Assembly: GCA_036554285.1 (NCBI GenBank) | Contig: DATBNO010000042.1 | Span: forward strand, 1 to 64,000 | DNA length: 64,000 bases | DNA from: JADGGM01 sp025449955 | Lineage (GTDB): Bacteria > Gemmatimonadota > Gemmatimonadetes > Gemmatimonadales > Gemmatimonadaceae | Reading direction: 5' to 3' | Notes under the pieces: generated by a model | Seen by the model: only the letters and a program-made list of their open reading frames with translations | Told to the model about the DNA's origin: nothing | The model's database searches: none | Translations under genes and position numbers: made by a program | Shown: positions 16,565-25,968 of the stretch, piece after piece | Layout of the letters: each line of letters starts with the position of its first letter | Position numbering within the stretch: the first letter of the stretch is position 1

Positions 16565-17539
16565 GTGGCGACACGCGCGATGCCGGCCGCCGACACGGCG
16601 CTGGTTCAGGGAATTCTCGAACAGGTCGGCCGCCGGATCGTGGGCCAGGACTACATGGTCGAGCGCCTGCTCATCGGGTTGCTCACCGGCGGGCACGTGC
16701 TGCTCGAGGGCGTCCCCGGTCTCGCGAAAACGCTCACGGTGAAGACGCTCGCCGAAGCGATTCACACGACGTTCCAGCGCATCCAATTCACGCCCGACCT
16801 GCTGCCGGCCGACGTCATCGGCACACAGATCTTCGATCAACGGAACGGAGAGTTCCGCCCCAAGAAAGGGCCGATCTTCGCCAACATCATTCTCGCCGAC
16901 GAAATCAATCGCGCGCCGGCCAAGGTGCAGAGCGCGCTGCTCGAGGCGATGCAGGAACGGCAGGTCACGATCGGCGGCACGACGTATCTTCTCGAGGAGC
17001 CGTTTCTCGTGCTCGCGACGCAGAATCCGATCGAGCAGGAGGGCACGTATCCGCTGCCGGAAGCGCAGGTCGACCGCTTCATGCTCAAGTTGCGCGTCGG
17101 ATATCCGTCGCGGCAGGAAGAGAAGGAGATCATGCGGCGCATGTCGAGCGGCGTGCCGATTCCGATCGATGCGGTGGCGAGTCCCGCCATGATTCTCGAG
17201 GCGCGCCGCCGGATCGCCGAGTTGTACGTGGACGATCGCGTGGTGGATTACATCGTCGACATCGTGCATGCGACGCGCACGCCGGCCGAGGCTGGGTTAG
17301 GCGAGCTCAAGCCGCTGATCGAGTACGGGGCGAGTCCGCGCGCGACGATCTTTCTGGCGCAGGGCTCGCGCGCCCATGCGTTCCTGCGCGGGCGCACGTT
17401 CGTGACGCCCGACGACGTGAAGGCGGTGGCGCCGGACATCCTCCGTCACCGCGTGCTCACCACCTACGAAGCGGAAGCCGAGGAAGTCTCGAGCGACGAG
17501 ATCATCCGACGCATTCTGGCGGCCATCGAGAGTCCGTGA
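16565..17539 (+). CDS. MoxR family AAA+ ATPase
   Basis: A 324-residue ATPase: Walker A LEGVPGLAKT near residues 47-56, Walker B IILADEINRAPAK near 108-120, sensor ATQNPIEQEGTYPLPEAQ, and the C-terminal lid. MoxR proteins remodel or mature complexes with von Willebrand factor A (VWA) domains. The GTG at 16565 (MATRAMPAADT) is preferred to TTG 16559 because GGAG lies 6 nt upstream. It heads a six-gene Bat-type operon with overlapping genes. Confidence 0.92.
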   Translation: MATRAMPAADTALVQGILEQVGRRIVGQDYMVERLLIGLLTGGHVLLEGVPGLAKTLTVKTLAEAIHTTFQRIQFTPDLLPADVIGTQIFDQRNGEFRPKKGPIFANIILADEINRAPAKVQSALLEAMQERQVTIGGTTYLLEEPFLVLATQNPIEQEGTYPLPEAQVDRFMLKLRVGYPSRQEEKEIMRRMSSGVPIPIDAVASPAMILEARRRIAELYVDDRVVDYIVDIVHATRTPAEAGLGELKPLIEYGASPRATIFLAQGSRAHAFLRGRTFVTPDDVKAVAPDILRHRVLTTYEAEAEEVSSDEIIRRILAAIESP

Positions 17540-18438
17540 TGCGGACGGCGCGCCTCCCCAGTCCCGACGTGCTCAGGCAGGTAAAGCTGATCGAGCTGCG
17601 CACGCGAGGACTCGTGGATTCGCTGTTCACCGGGGAATACCGCTCCGTGTTCAAGGGGCAGGGCATGGAGTTCTCCGAGGTGCGCGAGTATCAGCCGGGG
17701 GACGAGGTGCGGGCCATCGATTGGAACGTCACGGCTCGTATGGGACACCCATACATTAAGCGATACATCGAGGAGCGCGAGCTCACGGTGATGCTGGCGG
17801 TGGATCTCTCGGGCTCGGAGCGCTTCGGCACCGTGTCGCGCTTCAAGAGCGAGCTCGCGACGGAGCTGAGCGCCGTGCTCGCGATGGCGGCCATCCGCAA
17901 CAACGACCGGGTGGGCGCGCTCCTGTTCACGGACCGGATCGAGCATCTCGTGCGGCCCGGCAAAGGGCGGCGGCACGTGCTCCGGTTAGTCCGCGATCTC
18001 CTGGCGTGGCAGCCGGATCGGAACGGCACCGATATCGGGCGCGCCACCGAGTATCTGGCGAAGCTGTTGCCCCACCGGACGATCGTCTTCATCATCTCGG
18101 ACTTCGTGTCGCCGGCGCTCGAGCGGCCGCTCAAACAGCTCGCCCAACGACACGATGTGGTCGCGGTGACGATCGAGGATCCGCGCGAGCGCGTGTTGCC
18201 GGACGTCGGGCTGGTGCGGTTCACCGATCCCGAGACCGGCGGCACGGTGGACGTGAACACGAGCGACCGCCGTGTGCGCGAGCGGTACGACCGGCAGGTG
18301 CGCGCCGAGCGCGACGCGCGCACGCAGCTCTTCCGCCGGTTGGCGATCGACGAAATCGCGGTGCGCACCGAGCGCAGCTACGTGGAGCCCTTGCTCAAGT
18401 TCTTTCGCATGCGCATGGAGCGCGGGGTGGGGCGATGA
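17539..18438 (+). CDS. DUF58 domain protein (VWA-like, Bat operon)
   Basis: A 299-residue soluble protein with the DUF58 signature: GEYRSVFKGQGMEFSEVREY, then GDEVRAIDWNVTARMG and PYIKRYIEERELTVMLAVDLSGS, the last including a VWA-like DxSGS. It also has IVFIISDFVSPALERPL. DUF58 proteins are nearly always encoded after moxR and before bat genes. The ATG at 17539 overlaps the moxR stop (TGATG). Confidence 0.9.
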   Translation: MRTARLPSPDVLRQVKLIELRTRGLVDSLFTGEYRSVFKGQGMEFSEVREYQPGDEVRAIDWNVTARMGHPYIKRYIEERELTVMLAVDLSGSERFGTVSRFKSELATELSAVLAMAAIRNNDRVGALLFTDRIEHLVRPGKGRRHVLRLVRDLLAWQPDRNGTDIGRATEYLAKLLPHRTIVFIISDFVSPALERPLKQLAQRHDVVAVTIEDPRERVLPDVGLVRFTDPETGGTVDVNTSDRRVRERYDRQVRAERDARTQLFRRLAIDEIAVRTERSYVEPLLKFFRMRMERGVGR

Positions 18439-19385
18439 TCGGGGTGCTCGCCGCGCTGCTCCTCGCGCCGCAGGCGGTGCAAGCTCGCGCGCCGTCGCAG
18501 GGCGGGGCGGTGTCGCGCGTCGAGATGGGCATCGCCGTCGAGCCGGCGGTCGTGACCGTGGGGCAGCCGTTCCTGCTCACGCTGCGCGTGCGTGCTCCGT
18601 TAGGCGCAGACGTCGGGCTGCCGGTCGGCCCCGACAGCGGGCTGTCGGTGGAGGCGATCGACCCGCGGCAACTCACGACGTCCACCGATACGGGCTTCAT
18701 CGAGCGGACGGGGCGGTACCGGCTGGTGGCCTGGGACACCGGCTCGCAATCGGCCCGGTTAGGCGACGTGGTGATCACGATGAACGGGCGCGCGCTGCGC
18801 TACACGATCGCGGGCGACACGGTGCACGTGAGCAGCGTGCTGCCGGCCGACACGGCGCGCCGCGTCCCGAAGCCGGGGCGCGACGTGCTGGCGGCGGGGA
18901 TCCCGTGGTGGGTCTGGGTGCTCGCCGCGTTCGCGCTGCTGGCCATCGCGTCGGCGCTCTGGTGGTGGTGGCACCGGCATCGCGACCGCGTGCGCGATGG
19001 TCCTGACTTGGAACCCATCGTCGTCGCTCGGCGCGCATTCGCGCGGCTCGATGCGCTGGCCCTGTTCGAGGCCGGCGAGCGGGGACGCTTCGTGACGTTG
19101 AACGTCGACGCGGCGCGCGACTATCTCGCGGCGCGCCTCCCGGCGGCGCTGCGATCGCTCACCGACACCGAGTTGTTAGGCGCGGTGCGCGAGGAACCCG
19201 CGATCCCGCTCGACCGGTTGGCCGCGCTGCTCGCGGAAACGGATCTCATCAAGTTCGCGCGCCGCCCCGTGGCGCGTGAGCGCGCCGCCGAGCTCGTGGC
19301 CGAGGTGCGCGCGATCGTCGAGCAGGTGGAGATGACGCTGGTCGAGCAGGCCGCGGCCGCGGCGCGCGCGGAGAAGGCGGCATGA
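18435..19385 (+). CDS. BatD/DUF4381-like single-pass membrane protein
   Basis: A 316-residue protein: a signal peptide (MIGVLAALLLAPQAVQA), an immunoglobulin-like periplasmic domain (AVVTVGQPFLLTLRVRAP; RYRLVAWDTGSQSARLGD), a membrane helix near residues 155-178 (WWVWVLAAFALLAIASALWW), then a helical cytoplasmic tail. The layout fits the oxygen-tolerance (BatD-like)/DUF4381 proteins between DUF58 and BatA. Start ATG overlaps the DUF58 stop (ATGA). Confidence 0.7.
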   Translation: MIGVLAALLLAPQAVQARAPSQGGAVSRVEMGIAVEPAVVTVGQPFLLTLRVRAPLGADVGLPVGPDSGLSVEAIDPRQLTTSTDTGFIERTGRYRLVAWDTGSQSARLGDVVITMNGRALRYTIAGDTVHVSSVLPADTARRVPKPGRDVLAAGIPWWVWVLAAFALLAIASALWWWWHRHRDRVRDGPDLEPIVVARRAFARLDALALFEAGERGRFVTLNVDAARDYLAARLPAALRSLTDTELLGAVREEPAIPLDRLAALLAETDLIKFARRPVARERAAELVAEVRAIVEQVEMTLVEQAAAAARAEKAA

Positions 19386-20377
19386 TCGACCTGTTGGGCA
19401 CGGTGCGCTTCGGAGCGCCATGGGTGCTGCTGGCGTTAGTCGTACTCCCCGCGTGGTGGGTCTGGCGGCGCAGACGCCGGCCGCCGGCCATCGTGTTCTC
19501 GCGCACCGACGTCTTGGCGAAAGGCCCCAAGTCGGGGCTCTTCGTCACGCGCACGCTGTTCGTGCTGCGCAATCTCCTCCTCGCCGGCTTGATCATCGCG
19601 ATCGCGCGGCCGCGGACGGGCGCGCACGCGGAGAACATCACCACCGAAGGCATCAACATCGTGCTCGCGATCGACTTGTCGAGCTCGATGTTGTCCGAGG
19701 ACTTTCAGCCGCAGAACCGCCTCGAGGTCGCGAAGGACAAGGTGAAGCAGTTCATCGTTGGGCGCCGCAACGACCGCATCGGCCTCGTGGCGTTCGCGGC
19801 CGAGGCGCTCACGCAGGTGCCGCTCACGGTGGATTATCCGGTGCTGCTCGCGGCCGTGGACAATCTCGAGGCCGGACAGCTCGAGGACGGCACCGCCATC
19901 GGCACCGCGATCGCGACGGCGGCCAACCGCTTGCGCACGGCGCCGGGGAAATCGCGCGTCATCATTCTCCTAACGGACGGCGTCAACAATCGCGGCGCGA
20001 TCGACCCGCGCACGGCGGCGCAGGCCGCGGCGGCGATCGGGGTCAAGATCTACACGATCGGCGTGGGGTCGGAGGGCATGGCGCCGGTGCCCGTTGGGCG
20101 CGGGCTCATGGGCCTGCGCTACGAGTATCGGCCAGTGGAGATCGATGAAGCGCTGCTGCGCGACATCGCGAGCACCACCGGCGGCCGCTATTTCCGCGCC
20201 GTGGATGCGGCGGCGCTGCAGAGCATTTACGAGCAGATCGACCAGCTCGAGCGCGAGCCGCTGCACGCGCGGACCTACGTGCGCTACACCGAGCAATTCC
20301 GCTGGCCGTTAGGCGCAGCGCTGCTCGCGTTGTCGCTCGAAGTGATGCTGCTCGCATGGCGGGGGCCGCTCCCGTGA
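19382..20377 (+). CDS. batA: VWA-domain membrane protein BatA
   Basis: A 331-residue protein with two N-terminal hydrophobic helices (APWVLLALVVLPAWWVW; LRNLLLAGLIIAIARP) that bracket a short loop, then a VWA domain with the complete MIDAS DLSSSM at residues 98-103, DGTAIGTAIATA and LTDGVNNRG. A last helix (WPLGAALLALSLEVMLLAW) anchors the C-terminus. This is the BatA layout from Bacteroides/Leptospira-type operons linked to oxidative or envelope stress tolerance. Confidence 0.9.
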   Translation: MIDLLGTVRFGAPWVLLALVVLPAWWVWRRRRRPPAIVFSRTDVLAKGPKSGLFVTRTLFVLRNLLLAGLIIAIARPRTGAHAENITTEGINIVLAIDLSSSMLSEDFQPQNRLEVAKDKVKQFIVGRRNDRIGLVAFAAEALTQVPLTVDYPVLLAAVDNLEAGQLEDGTAIGTAIATAANRLRTAPGKSRVIILLTDGVNNRGAIDPRTAAQAAAAIGVKIYTIGVGSEGMAPVPVGRGLMGLRYEYRPVEIDEALLRDIASTTGGRYFRAVDAAALQSIYEQIDQLEREPLHARTYVRYTEQFRWPLGAALLALSLEVMLLAWRGPLP

Positions 20378-22077
20378 TCGAGACGCCGTTCTTCGACGAT
20401 CCGTGGATGCTGGCGGCGACGCCGATCCTCGTGCTGGCGGTGGTGCTGCTCATCATCGGCGCCTACCGGCGCCGCCGGACGCGCCTCCGGCGCCTGGCGT
20501 CGTCGGCGGTGATCGAGCGCTTGCTGCCGCCTGCCGTCGAGCGCTCGCCGTGGCGCCGCGCCACGCTGCTCGGTCTCGCGGCCGCGTTCGCCGGCGTCGC
20601 GTTCGCCGGTCCGCGATGGGGCACCGAACGAACGGTGGAGCGGGGCAGCGGCGTCGACATCGTGTTGGCCATGGACGCGTCGCTCTCGATGCTCGCGACC
20701 GACGCGCATCCGAGTCGTCTGGAGAACATGAAGGAGGAGGCGCGACGTCTCCTGGCGTTGTCCGGCGGCGACCGGTTCGGCCTCGTCGCGTTTGCCGGGC
20801 GCAGTTACATCCTGACACCGCTCACCGTCGATCAGGGCGCGCTCGATCTCTACCTGGACAACCTCGATCCCACGGTGGTCGGCGAAGCTGGCACGTCGAT
20901 GTCGCGCGCCATCGCACAGGGCACCGATCTCCTGTTAGCCACGCCGACGACGAGCGACCGCGCGTTGATCGTGATGAGCGATGGCGAGTCGTTCGAGTCG
21001 ACGGACGACGTCGTAGCCGCCGCCAAGGCCGCCGCCGACTCGGGAATCGCGGTGATCACGGTGGGCTTCGGCACGGTGAACGGCACGACCATACCAATTG
21101 TCGGCCCGCAAGGTATTACTCAGAAGAAGGACCAATCGGGCCACATCGTGATCACGCATTACACACCGGACATGCTCCAGGCGGCCGCGGAGGCGGCGCA
21201 CGGCACCTTCATCGAGGCCTCGGCCACGGACAAGGCAGCGCGCATTCGCCGCGCGCTGGCGACGCTCCGGCGTGAAGGACGCGCGACGCCCACCGGGCGC
21301 GAGCGACGTCCTCGATTCCAGCTCTTTCTCATCCCCGCGATTCTGTTGGTCCTTGCCGACACGCTGCTCGTCGAGCGGCGGCCGCAGCGCGCGCCGGCGG
21401 CCGGTGCGGCGGCGCGGGCCGCGGCGGCGATGCTCCTGATCGTTGCGTTAGGCATACCGCGGCCGGCGCACGCGGAAACCGTGGGTGGTCCCGGCGCCGA
21501 GGGCGACCGCTTGTATCGCGCCGGCCGATACAAGGAAGCGGCCGCGGCGTACGAGGAAGCGTTGCGCAGCGGCAAGGATCCGGCGCGGCTCGAGTACAAT
21601 CTCGGGACCGCGTTGCTCGCGGCCGGCGATCGCGATGACGCGATGGCGGCGCTCGAGCACGCGGCGCAGATCGCCGACGATGGCGACATCCGCTATCGCG
21701 CGCTGTTCAATTTGGGACTGGGCTACTTGCAGCGCGCGCGCACCTTGGCGGGCCCGGACAAGTCGCAGGCCTACGCGTCGGCGCTCGACGCCTACCGCAA
21801 GGCGCTGCGGCTCAAGCCTAACGAGCTGGACGCGAAGTGGAACTACGAGCTGGCGAACAAGAACAAGAAGGGCGGCGGCGGGGGCGGTGGGGCGCGCGAC
21901 ATGGAGCGGCCCAACCAGGGATCCGCGGCCAAGCCATCGACGCACCCGAACGCCGGCATCGACAAGCAGCAGGCCGAGCAATTGCTCAATAGCGCCGAGC
22001 GCGAGGAGCGGGACGTGCAGGCGCGGAAGCAGCGCGAGAACCAGCCGTCGCCGCCCCCGGGCGGCAAGGACTGGTGA
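20374..22077 (+). CDS. BatB-BatC fusion: VWA membrane protein with TPR region
   Basis: A 567-residue protein. Residues 1-340 repeat the BatA/BatB plan: helices at 10-27 and about 60-75, a VWA domain with MIDAS DASLSM near 101-106 and MSDGESFES, and a helix near 320. A second hydrophobic stretch (AAAMLLIVALGIPRPAHAE) then exports a TPR region (residues 375-500: GDRLYRAGRYKEAAAAYEEAL; ALFNLGLGYLQRARTL), which matches BatC. The end is charged and glycine-rich. The GTG at 20374 overlaps the batA stop (GTGA); an ATG at 20356 is also in frame. Fusion of BatB and BatC fixes them one to one. Confidence 0.85.
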   Translation: MIETPFFDDPWMLAATPILVLAVVLLIIGAYRRRRTRLRRLASSAVIERLLPPAVERSPWRRATLLGLAAAFAGVAFAGPRWGTERTVERGSGVDIVLAMDASLSMLATDAHPSRLENMKEEARRLLALSGGDRFGLVAFAGRSYILTPLTVDQGALDLYLDNLDPTVVGEAGTSMSRAIAQGTDLLLATPTTSDRALIVMSDGESFESTDDVVAAAKAAADSGIAVITVGFGTVNGTTIPIVGPQGITQKKDQSGHIVITHYTPDMLQAAAEAAHGTFIEASATDKAARIRRALATLRREGRATPTGRERRPRFQLFLIPAILLVLADTLLVERRPQRAPAAGAAARAAAAMLLIVALGIPRPAHAETVGGPGAEGDRLYRAGRYKEAAAAYEEALRSGKDPARLEYNLGTALLAAGDRDDAMAALEHAAQIADDGDIRYRALFNLGLGYLQRARTLAGPDKSQAYASALDAYRKALRLKPNELDAKWNYELANKNKKGGGGGGGARDMERPNQGSAAKPSTHPNAGIDKQQAEQLLNSAEREERDVQARKQRENQPSPPPGGKDW

Positions 22078-24194
22078 TGCTCGCCCTCCTCGCCGCGCTT
22101 GCGTTAGGCGTGCAGACGCCGCATCCGGCGCGCGCCGACACGACGGGGCGGCTGCCGGCCGTGGTGACGCGCGCGCCGCTCGACACGACGGCGGCGGTGA
22201 ACGTGCGCGTCCTCGCGGCGCCCGAAACGGTGTACGTCGGCCAGCAGTCGACGTACGAGCTGGGCGTGTTTCTCGACACGAGCGTGCGCGACCGCATGCG
22301 CCGGCTCGAGGCCATCGCGCCCGAGATGCGCGGGCTCATGGCGTACGAGCCGCCGGCCACGGCGTCGGGCTTTCCGACGCGTACCGTTGGGCAGCACCGC
22401 TACGAAGCGCGCGTCTACGAGCGCGCGGTGTTCCCGCTGACGCCGGGGCGCATCGCGATTCCGCCCGCGCGGCTCGTGTACGCAATGCCGCTCACGTATA
22501 GCTTCTTCAGTCACGAGGAGACCTACGAGCTGCGCAGCGACAGCGCCATCGTGGTCGCCATCGATCCGCCGGTTGCCGGACGCCCCAGCGACTGGAACGG
22601 CGCGGTGGGGACGCTCCACATCACGTCGCACGTCGACAGCGCGGCCGGCCGCGTGGGCAACCCGGTGCTGCTCACAGTGGCGGTCGCGGGGCGGGGGAAC
22701 GTCAACCTGTTTCCGCGCCCGCAGATTGCAATCCCGTGGGCGTCGGCGGTTCCGACCGTCGAGCGCGTGACGCTGGCCGCCGACTCGCTCGACATTCGCG
22801 GCGTGAAGGAGTTCGATTGGGTGGTGACGCCCCAGCGCGACGGCCGCCTAACGATCCCCGAGATCCACTACTCGTACTTCGATCCCGATGCGCGCCGCTA
22901 TGAAACGGCGGTGGCGCCGGCGATGCCGATGACCATCGCGTCCGGCACGCTCGCGAGCGGCGACACCGGTCTCGCGCTGCCGCGCTACACTCTGCGCTCG
23001 GCGTATCGCGGCCCGCTCGCGCCGGCTCCGTACACACGGCAGCCGTTCTGGTGGCTCGTGGGTCTGGTGCCTGTGCCGGCACTCGCCCTCGCCGTGGCGC
23101 GCCGACCGCGACGCGCGCGCCGGCCGGCAACGCCGGCCCGCGCGCTCCTCGCGCTCACGCGCGCCACCGAGCCGCCGTCGACGCGCGAGCTCCGGCGCGC
23201 GTTCCTGCGCGCCGTCGCTGCGCGCGTCCGCGACCGCGCGTTCGGCACGGGGCCCGTCCCGGCGACCCTCGCCGAGCCCGGCGTGCTCGCGCGCGCCGCA
23301 CGCCGGGCCGGCGTGTCCGTCACCACTGCGACTGCCGCCGCTGCGTTAGTCGACGAGCTGGATACGGCCTCGTTCTCGAGCACCGGCATGCCCGCCGCGC
23401 GCGCGTCGTCGGAGCTCGCAAAGCGCGTCGAGCGCACCTATCGCGCGATCGACCGCGAAGCGTGCCGCCCGCGCGGCGTCGCATACACCGCGGTCGTCGC
23501 GCTGCTGCTCGCGGTCGCCGTCGGCGCCCATGCCGCGACCGTCGATGGCGACGCCGCGCTCTTCGCGCGCGGGGTAGAAGCCTACCAGTCGCACGAGTTC
23601 GCGGCGTCGGAGCGCGTCTTCGCCGACATCACGACGCGCGTACCGCGCGCCGCCGACGCGTGGGCGAACCTGGGTACGGCCGCCTTCAGCGCCGGCGACA
23701 CCGCGGGCGCCGCGCTCGGCTGGCAACGCGCGCTCCGCATCGAGCCGCTCGCCTCCGACATGCGCGACCGGTTGGAGATGCTCGGCGCGGCGAGCGGGCT
23801 GGGCGGTGTGCCAGCCATTCCGCCCACTCCCATCGCGTTGCTCGCCGCTGCGTGCTGGGTGCTCGCGTGGGGCATGCTCGCCTTGAATCTCGTGCGCCGT
23901 CGCACGCCCGGATCGCTCCCGTTCATCGCGGGGGCCTTGGGCGTCGCCGTCGTGTTGGGCGCGATCGCCGCGTCGGTCGATTCGCGTCTGGCGGCGCGCG
24001 ATTTGGTCGTGGTGATACAAGATGCGCCGCTGCACGACCTCCCGGCGCTCGCCTCGGATCGCACCACCACGCTCCGACCCGGCGAGATCGCGCGCGTGGT
24101 GGAGCGCCAAGGACCGTGGGTGCGCGTCGACACCGACGGCGGCCGCCGCGGCTGGGCCGAGCTGGACGACCTCACATCGCTCTCGCGCGATTGA
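22077..24194 (+). CDS. BatD-BatE fusion: Ig-like domains, TPR and SH3-like domain
   Basis: A 705-residue protein: signal peptide (LALLAALALGVQTPHPARA), BatD-type repeats (PETVYVGQQSTYELGVFLDT; FDWVVTPQRDGRLTIPEI), a helix near residues 325-340 (WWLVGLVPVPALALAVA), a helical cytoplasmic part, another helix near 475, a TPR unit (LFARGVEAYQSHEFAASERV; AWANLGTAAFSAGDTAGA), two helices near 585-640 and a bacterial SH3-like end (IARVVERQGPWVRVDTDGGR). The last half corresponds to BatE. The ATG at 22077 overlaps the upstream TGA. It closes the operon; mutL starts 31 nt later. Confidence 0.8.
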   Translation: MLALLAALALGVQTPHPARADTTGRLPAVVTRAPLDTTAAVNVRVLAAPETVYVGQQSTYELGVFLDTSVRDRMRRLEAIAPEMRGLMAYEPPATASGFPTRTVGQHRYEARVYERAVFPLTPGRIAIPPARLVYAMPLTYSFFSHEETYELRSDSAIVVAIDPPVAGRPSDWNGAVGTLHITSHVDSAAGRVGNPVLLTVAVAGRGNVNLFPRPQIAIPWASAVPTVERVTLAADSLDIRGVKEFDWVVTPQRDGRLTIPEIHYSYFDPDARRYETAVAPAMPMTIASGTLASGDTGLALPRYTLRSAYRGPLAPAPYTRQPFWWLVGLVPVPALALAVARRPRRARRPATPARALLALTRATEPPSTRELRRAFLRAVAARVRDRAFGTGPVPATLAEPGVLARAARRAGVSVTTATAAAALVDELDTASFSSTGMPAARASSELAKRVERTYRAIDREACRPRGVAYTAVVALLLAVAVGAHAATVDGDAALFARGVEAYQSHEFAASERVFADITTRVPRAADAWANLGTAAFSAGDTAGAALGWQRALRIEPLASDMRDRLEMLGAASGLGGVPAIPPTPIALLAAACWVLAWGMLALNLVRRRTPGSLPFIAGALGVAVVLGAIAASVDSRLAARDLVVVIQDAPLHDLPALASDRTTTLRPGEIARVVERQGPWVRVDTDGGRRGWAELDDLTSLSRD

Positions 24195-24225
24195 CGCTGT
24201 TCCGGCGGCGCTCGTAGCTTTCTGC

Positions 24226-25968
24226 ATGCCGCGCATCACCGTCCTCGACAACACGGTGGTCGATCAGATCGCCGCCGGCGAGGTGGTCGAGCGACCCGCG
24301 TCCGTGGTGAAGGAGCTGGTCGAAAACGCGCTCGACGCCGGCGCACATTCCATCGAAATCGTGTGCGACGATGGCGGCCGCGCGAAAATTCGCGTGGCCG
24401 ACGATGGCTGTGGCATGGAGCGCGGCGACGCGGTGCTCGCGCTCTCGCGGCACGCGACATCCAAGATTCATGACACGGCGGACATCGTCGGAGTGGCGAG
24501 CTTCGGATTTCGCGGCGAGGCGCTGCCGGCGATTGCGTCGGTGTCGCACCTCGAGCTCGACACCGCTGCCGCCGACGGCGCCGGCACGCGCGTCACGACC
24601 TCGGGCGGCGAGACGCCCAACGTGAGTGACGCGGCGCGGCGTCGCGGCACGTCGGTCACCGTGGAGCGGCTCTTCTACAACACGCCGGCCCGCCAACGAT
24701 TCCTGCGGTCGGCGCGCTCGGAGTGGCGCGGCATCGTGGACGTGCTCACGTCGCTCGCGCTCACGCGGCGCGACGTGCGCGTCACCGCCACGCACGACGG
24801 GCGCGCTGCGTTAGGCCTGCCGCCCGCGCCGTCCTTGCGCGCGCGCGTCGGCGCGCTGTGGGGCGCCGCGTTCGCCGACCGTCTGGTGGACGTGGACGAC
24901 GTGTCCGGTCCGGTGCGCGTGACGGGTCTCATCGAACGGCCCACCGACGTGGGTACCGCGAGCCGGCGGCTCTTTCTCTCGGTGAACGGCCGCGCGATCC
25001 GCGATCCCGGCCTCGTGCGCGCCGCCGAGGCCGCGTACCGGTCGACGATTCCCGCGGGGCTGCGGCCGACGCTGCTACTCGAGCTCACGGTGCCGCACGA
25101 CTCGCTGGACGTGAACGTGCACCCGGCCAAAGTCGAGGTCCGGTTTCGCGACCGCTGGCCCACCGAGCGCGCCGTGGAGCACGCCGTCAGGCGCGCGTTA
25201 GGCACGGGCGCCAGCGCCGCGACGTTAGGCGGACGCGCCGGCGCGTGGCCGCCGGCCTTCGACGCGGCGCCGGCCGTGGACCGCGAGGTGCTCCGGCCCT
25301 CGGCGGTCGACGACGCGCAGGCGACGCCGCTGGCGCCACAGGCCACCGCCACGCTCGACGCACCCGATTCCGCCGCGTCGCGCGACCCCGAGCCGGTGTC
25401 CGTACCGCCGCTCCTCCAGCTGCGCCGCACCTACATCACGTTCGAGCACGACGACGGCATCGTGCTCATCGACCAGCACTCGGCGCACGAGCGCGTGTTG
25501 TTCGAGCGCTTTCTGCGCACGCTCGAGCGCGGCGAAGCGCCGTCGCAGCGGCTGCTCTTTCCCATCACGCTGCATCTGGGTCCCGCGGAAGGCGACGCGT
25601 TCGACGAGCATCGGCCGCTCTTCGAGCGACTCGGCTTCGAGATCGAGGGATTCGGCGGACACACGCTGATCGTGAGCGCCGTGCCGATGCCGCACCCGCG
25701 CTTCGATGCACCGCGGTGCTTGCGCGACACGCTCGCCGCGCTCACCGGCGATCGCTCACCGTCGGCCGCGTCGCGCCACGAGCGACTCGCCGCCACGCTC
25801 GCGTGCAAGGCCGCGATCAAAGCCGGCGATCCGTTGTCGCCCGACGAGATGCGCGCGCTGTACACGGCGCTCGCGCGCACCACGCTGCCCGCGCACGACG
25901 TGCACGGCCGCTCGACCATCGTGCAGCTCTCGTGGGACGAGCTCGAGCGCCGCTTTGGCCGACGTTAG
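24226..25968 (+). CDS. mutL: DNA mismatch repair protein MutL
   Basis: A 580-residue GHKL ATPase: VVKELVENALDAG with catalytic Glu30 and Asn34, VADDGCGM near 58-65, SFGFRGEALPAIASVS near 92-107, and NVHPAKVEVRF near 300. A variable linker follows (residues 330-395). In the C-terminal domain the endonuclease motif reads DQHSAHERVLFE, which keeps D, Q, H and both E positions of DQHA(x)2E(x)4E, and ACKAAIKAG is present. The usual C-P-H-G-R-P zinc motif is HDVHGRST here, lacking the cysteine. No mutS is in the window. miaA overlaps its end. Confidence 0.95.
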   Translation: MPRITVLDNTVVDQIAAGEVVERPASVVKELVENALDAGAHSIEIVCDDGGRAKIRVADDGCGMERGDAVLALSRHATSKIHDTADIVGVASFGFRGEALPAIASVSHLELDTAAADGAGTRVTTSGGETPNVSDAARRRGTSVTVERLFYNTPARQRFLRSARSEWRGIVDVLTSLALTRRDVRVTATHDGRAALGLPPAPSLRARVGALWGAAFADRLVDVDDVSGPVRVTGLIERPTDVGTASRRLFLSVNGRAIRDPGLVRAAEAAYRSTIPAGLRPTLLLELTVPHDSLDVNVHPAKVEVRFRDRWPTERAVEHAVRRALGTGASAATLGGRAGAWPPAFDAAPAVDREVLRPSAVDDAQATPLAPQATATLDAPDSAASRDPEPVSVPPLLQLRRTYITFEHDDGIVLIDQHSAHERVLFERFLRTLERGEAPSQRLLFPITLHLGPAEGDAFDEHRPLFERLGFEIEGFGGHTLIVSAVPMPHPRFDAPRCLRDTLAALTGDRSPSAASRHERLAATLACKAAIKAGDPLSPDEMRALYTALARTTLPAHDVHGRSTIVQLSWDELERRFGRR

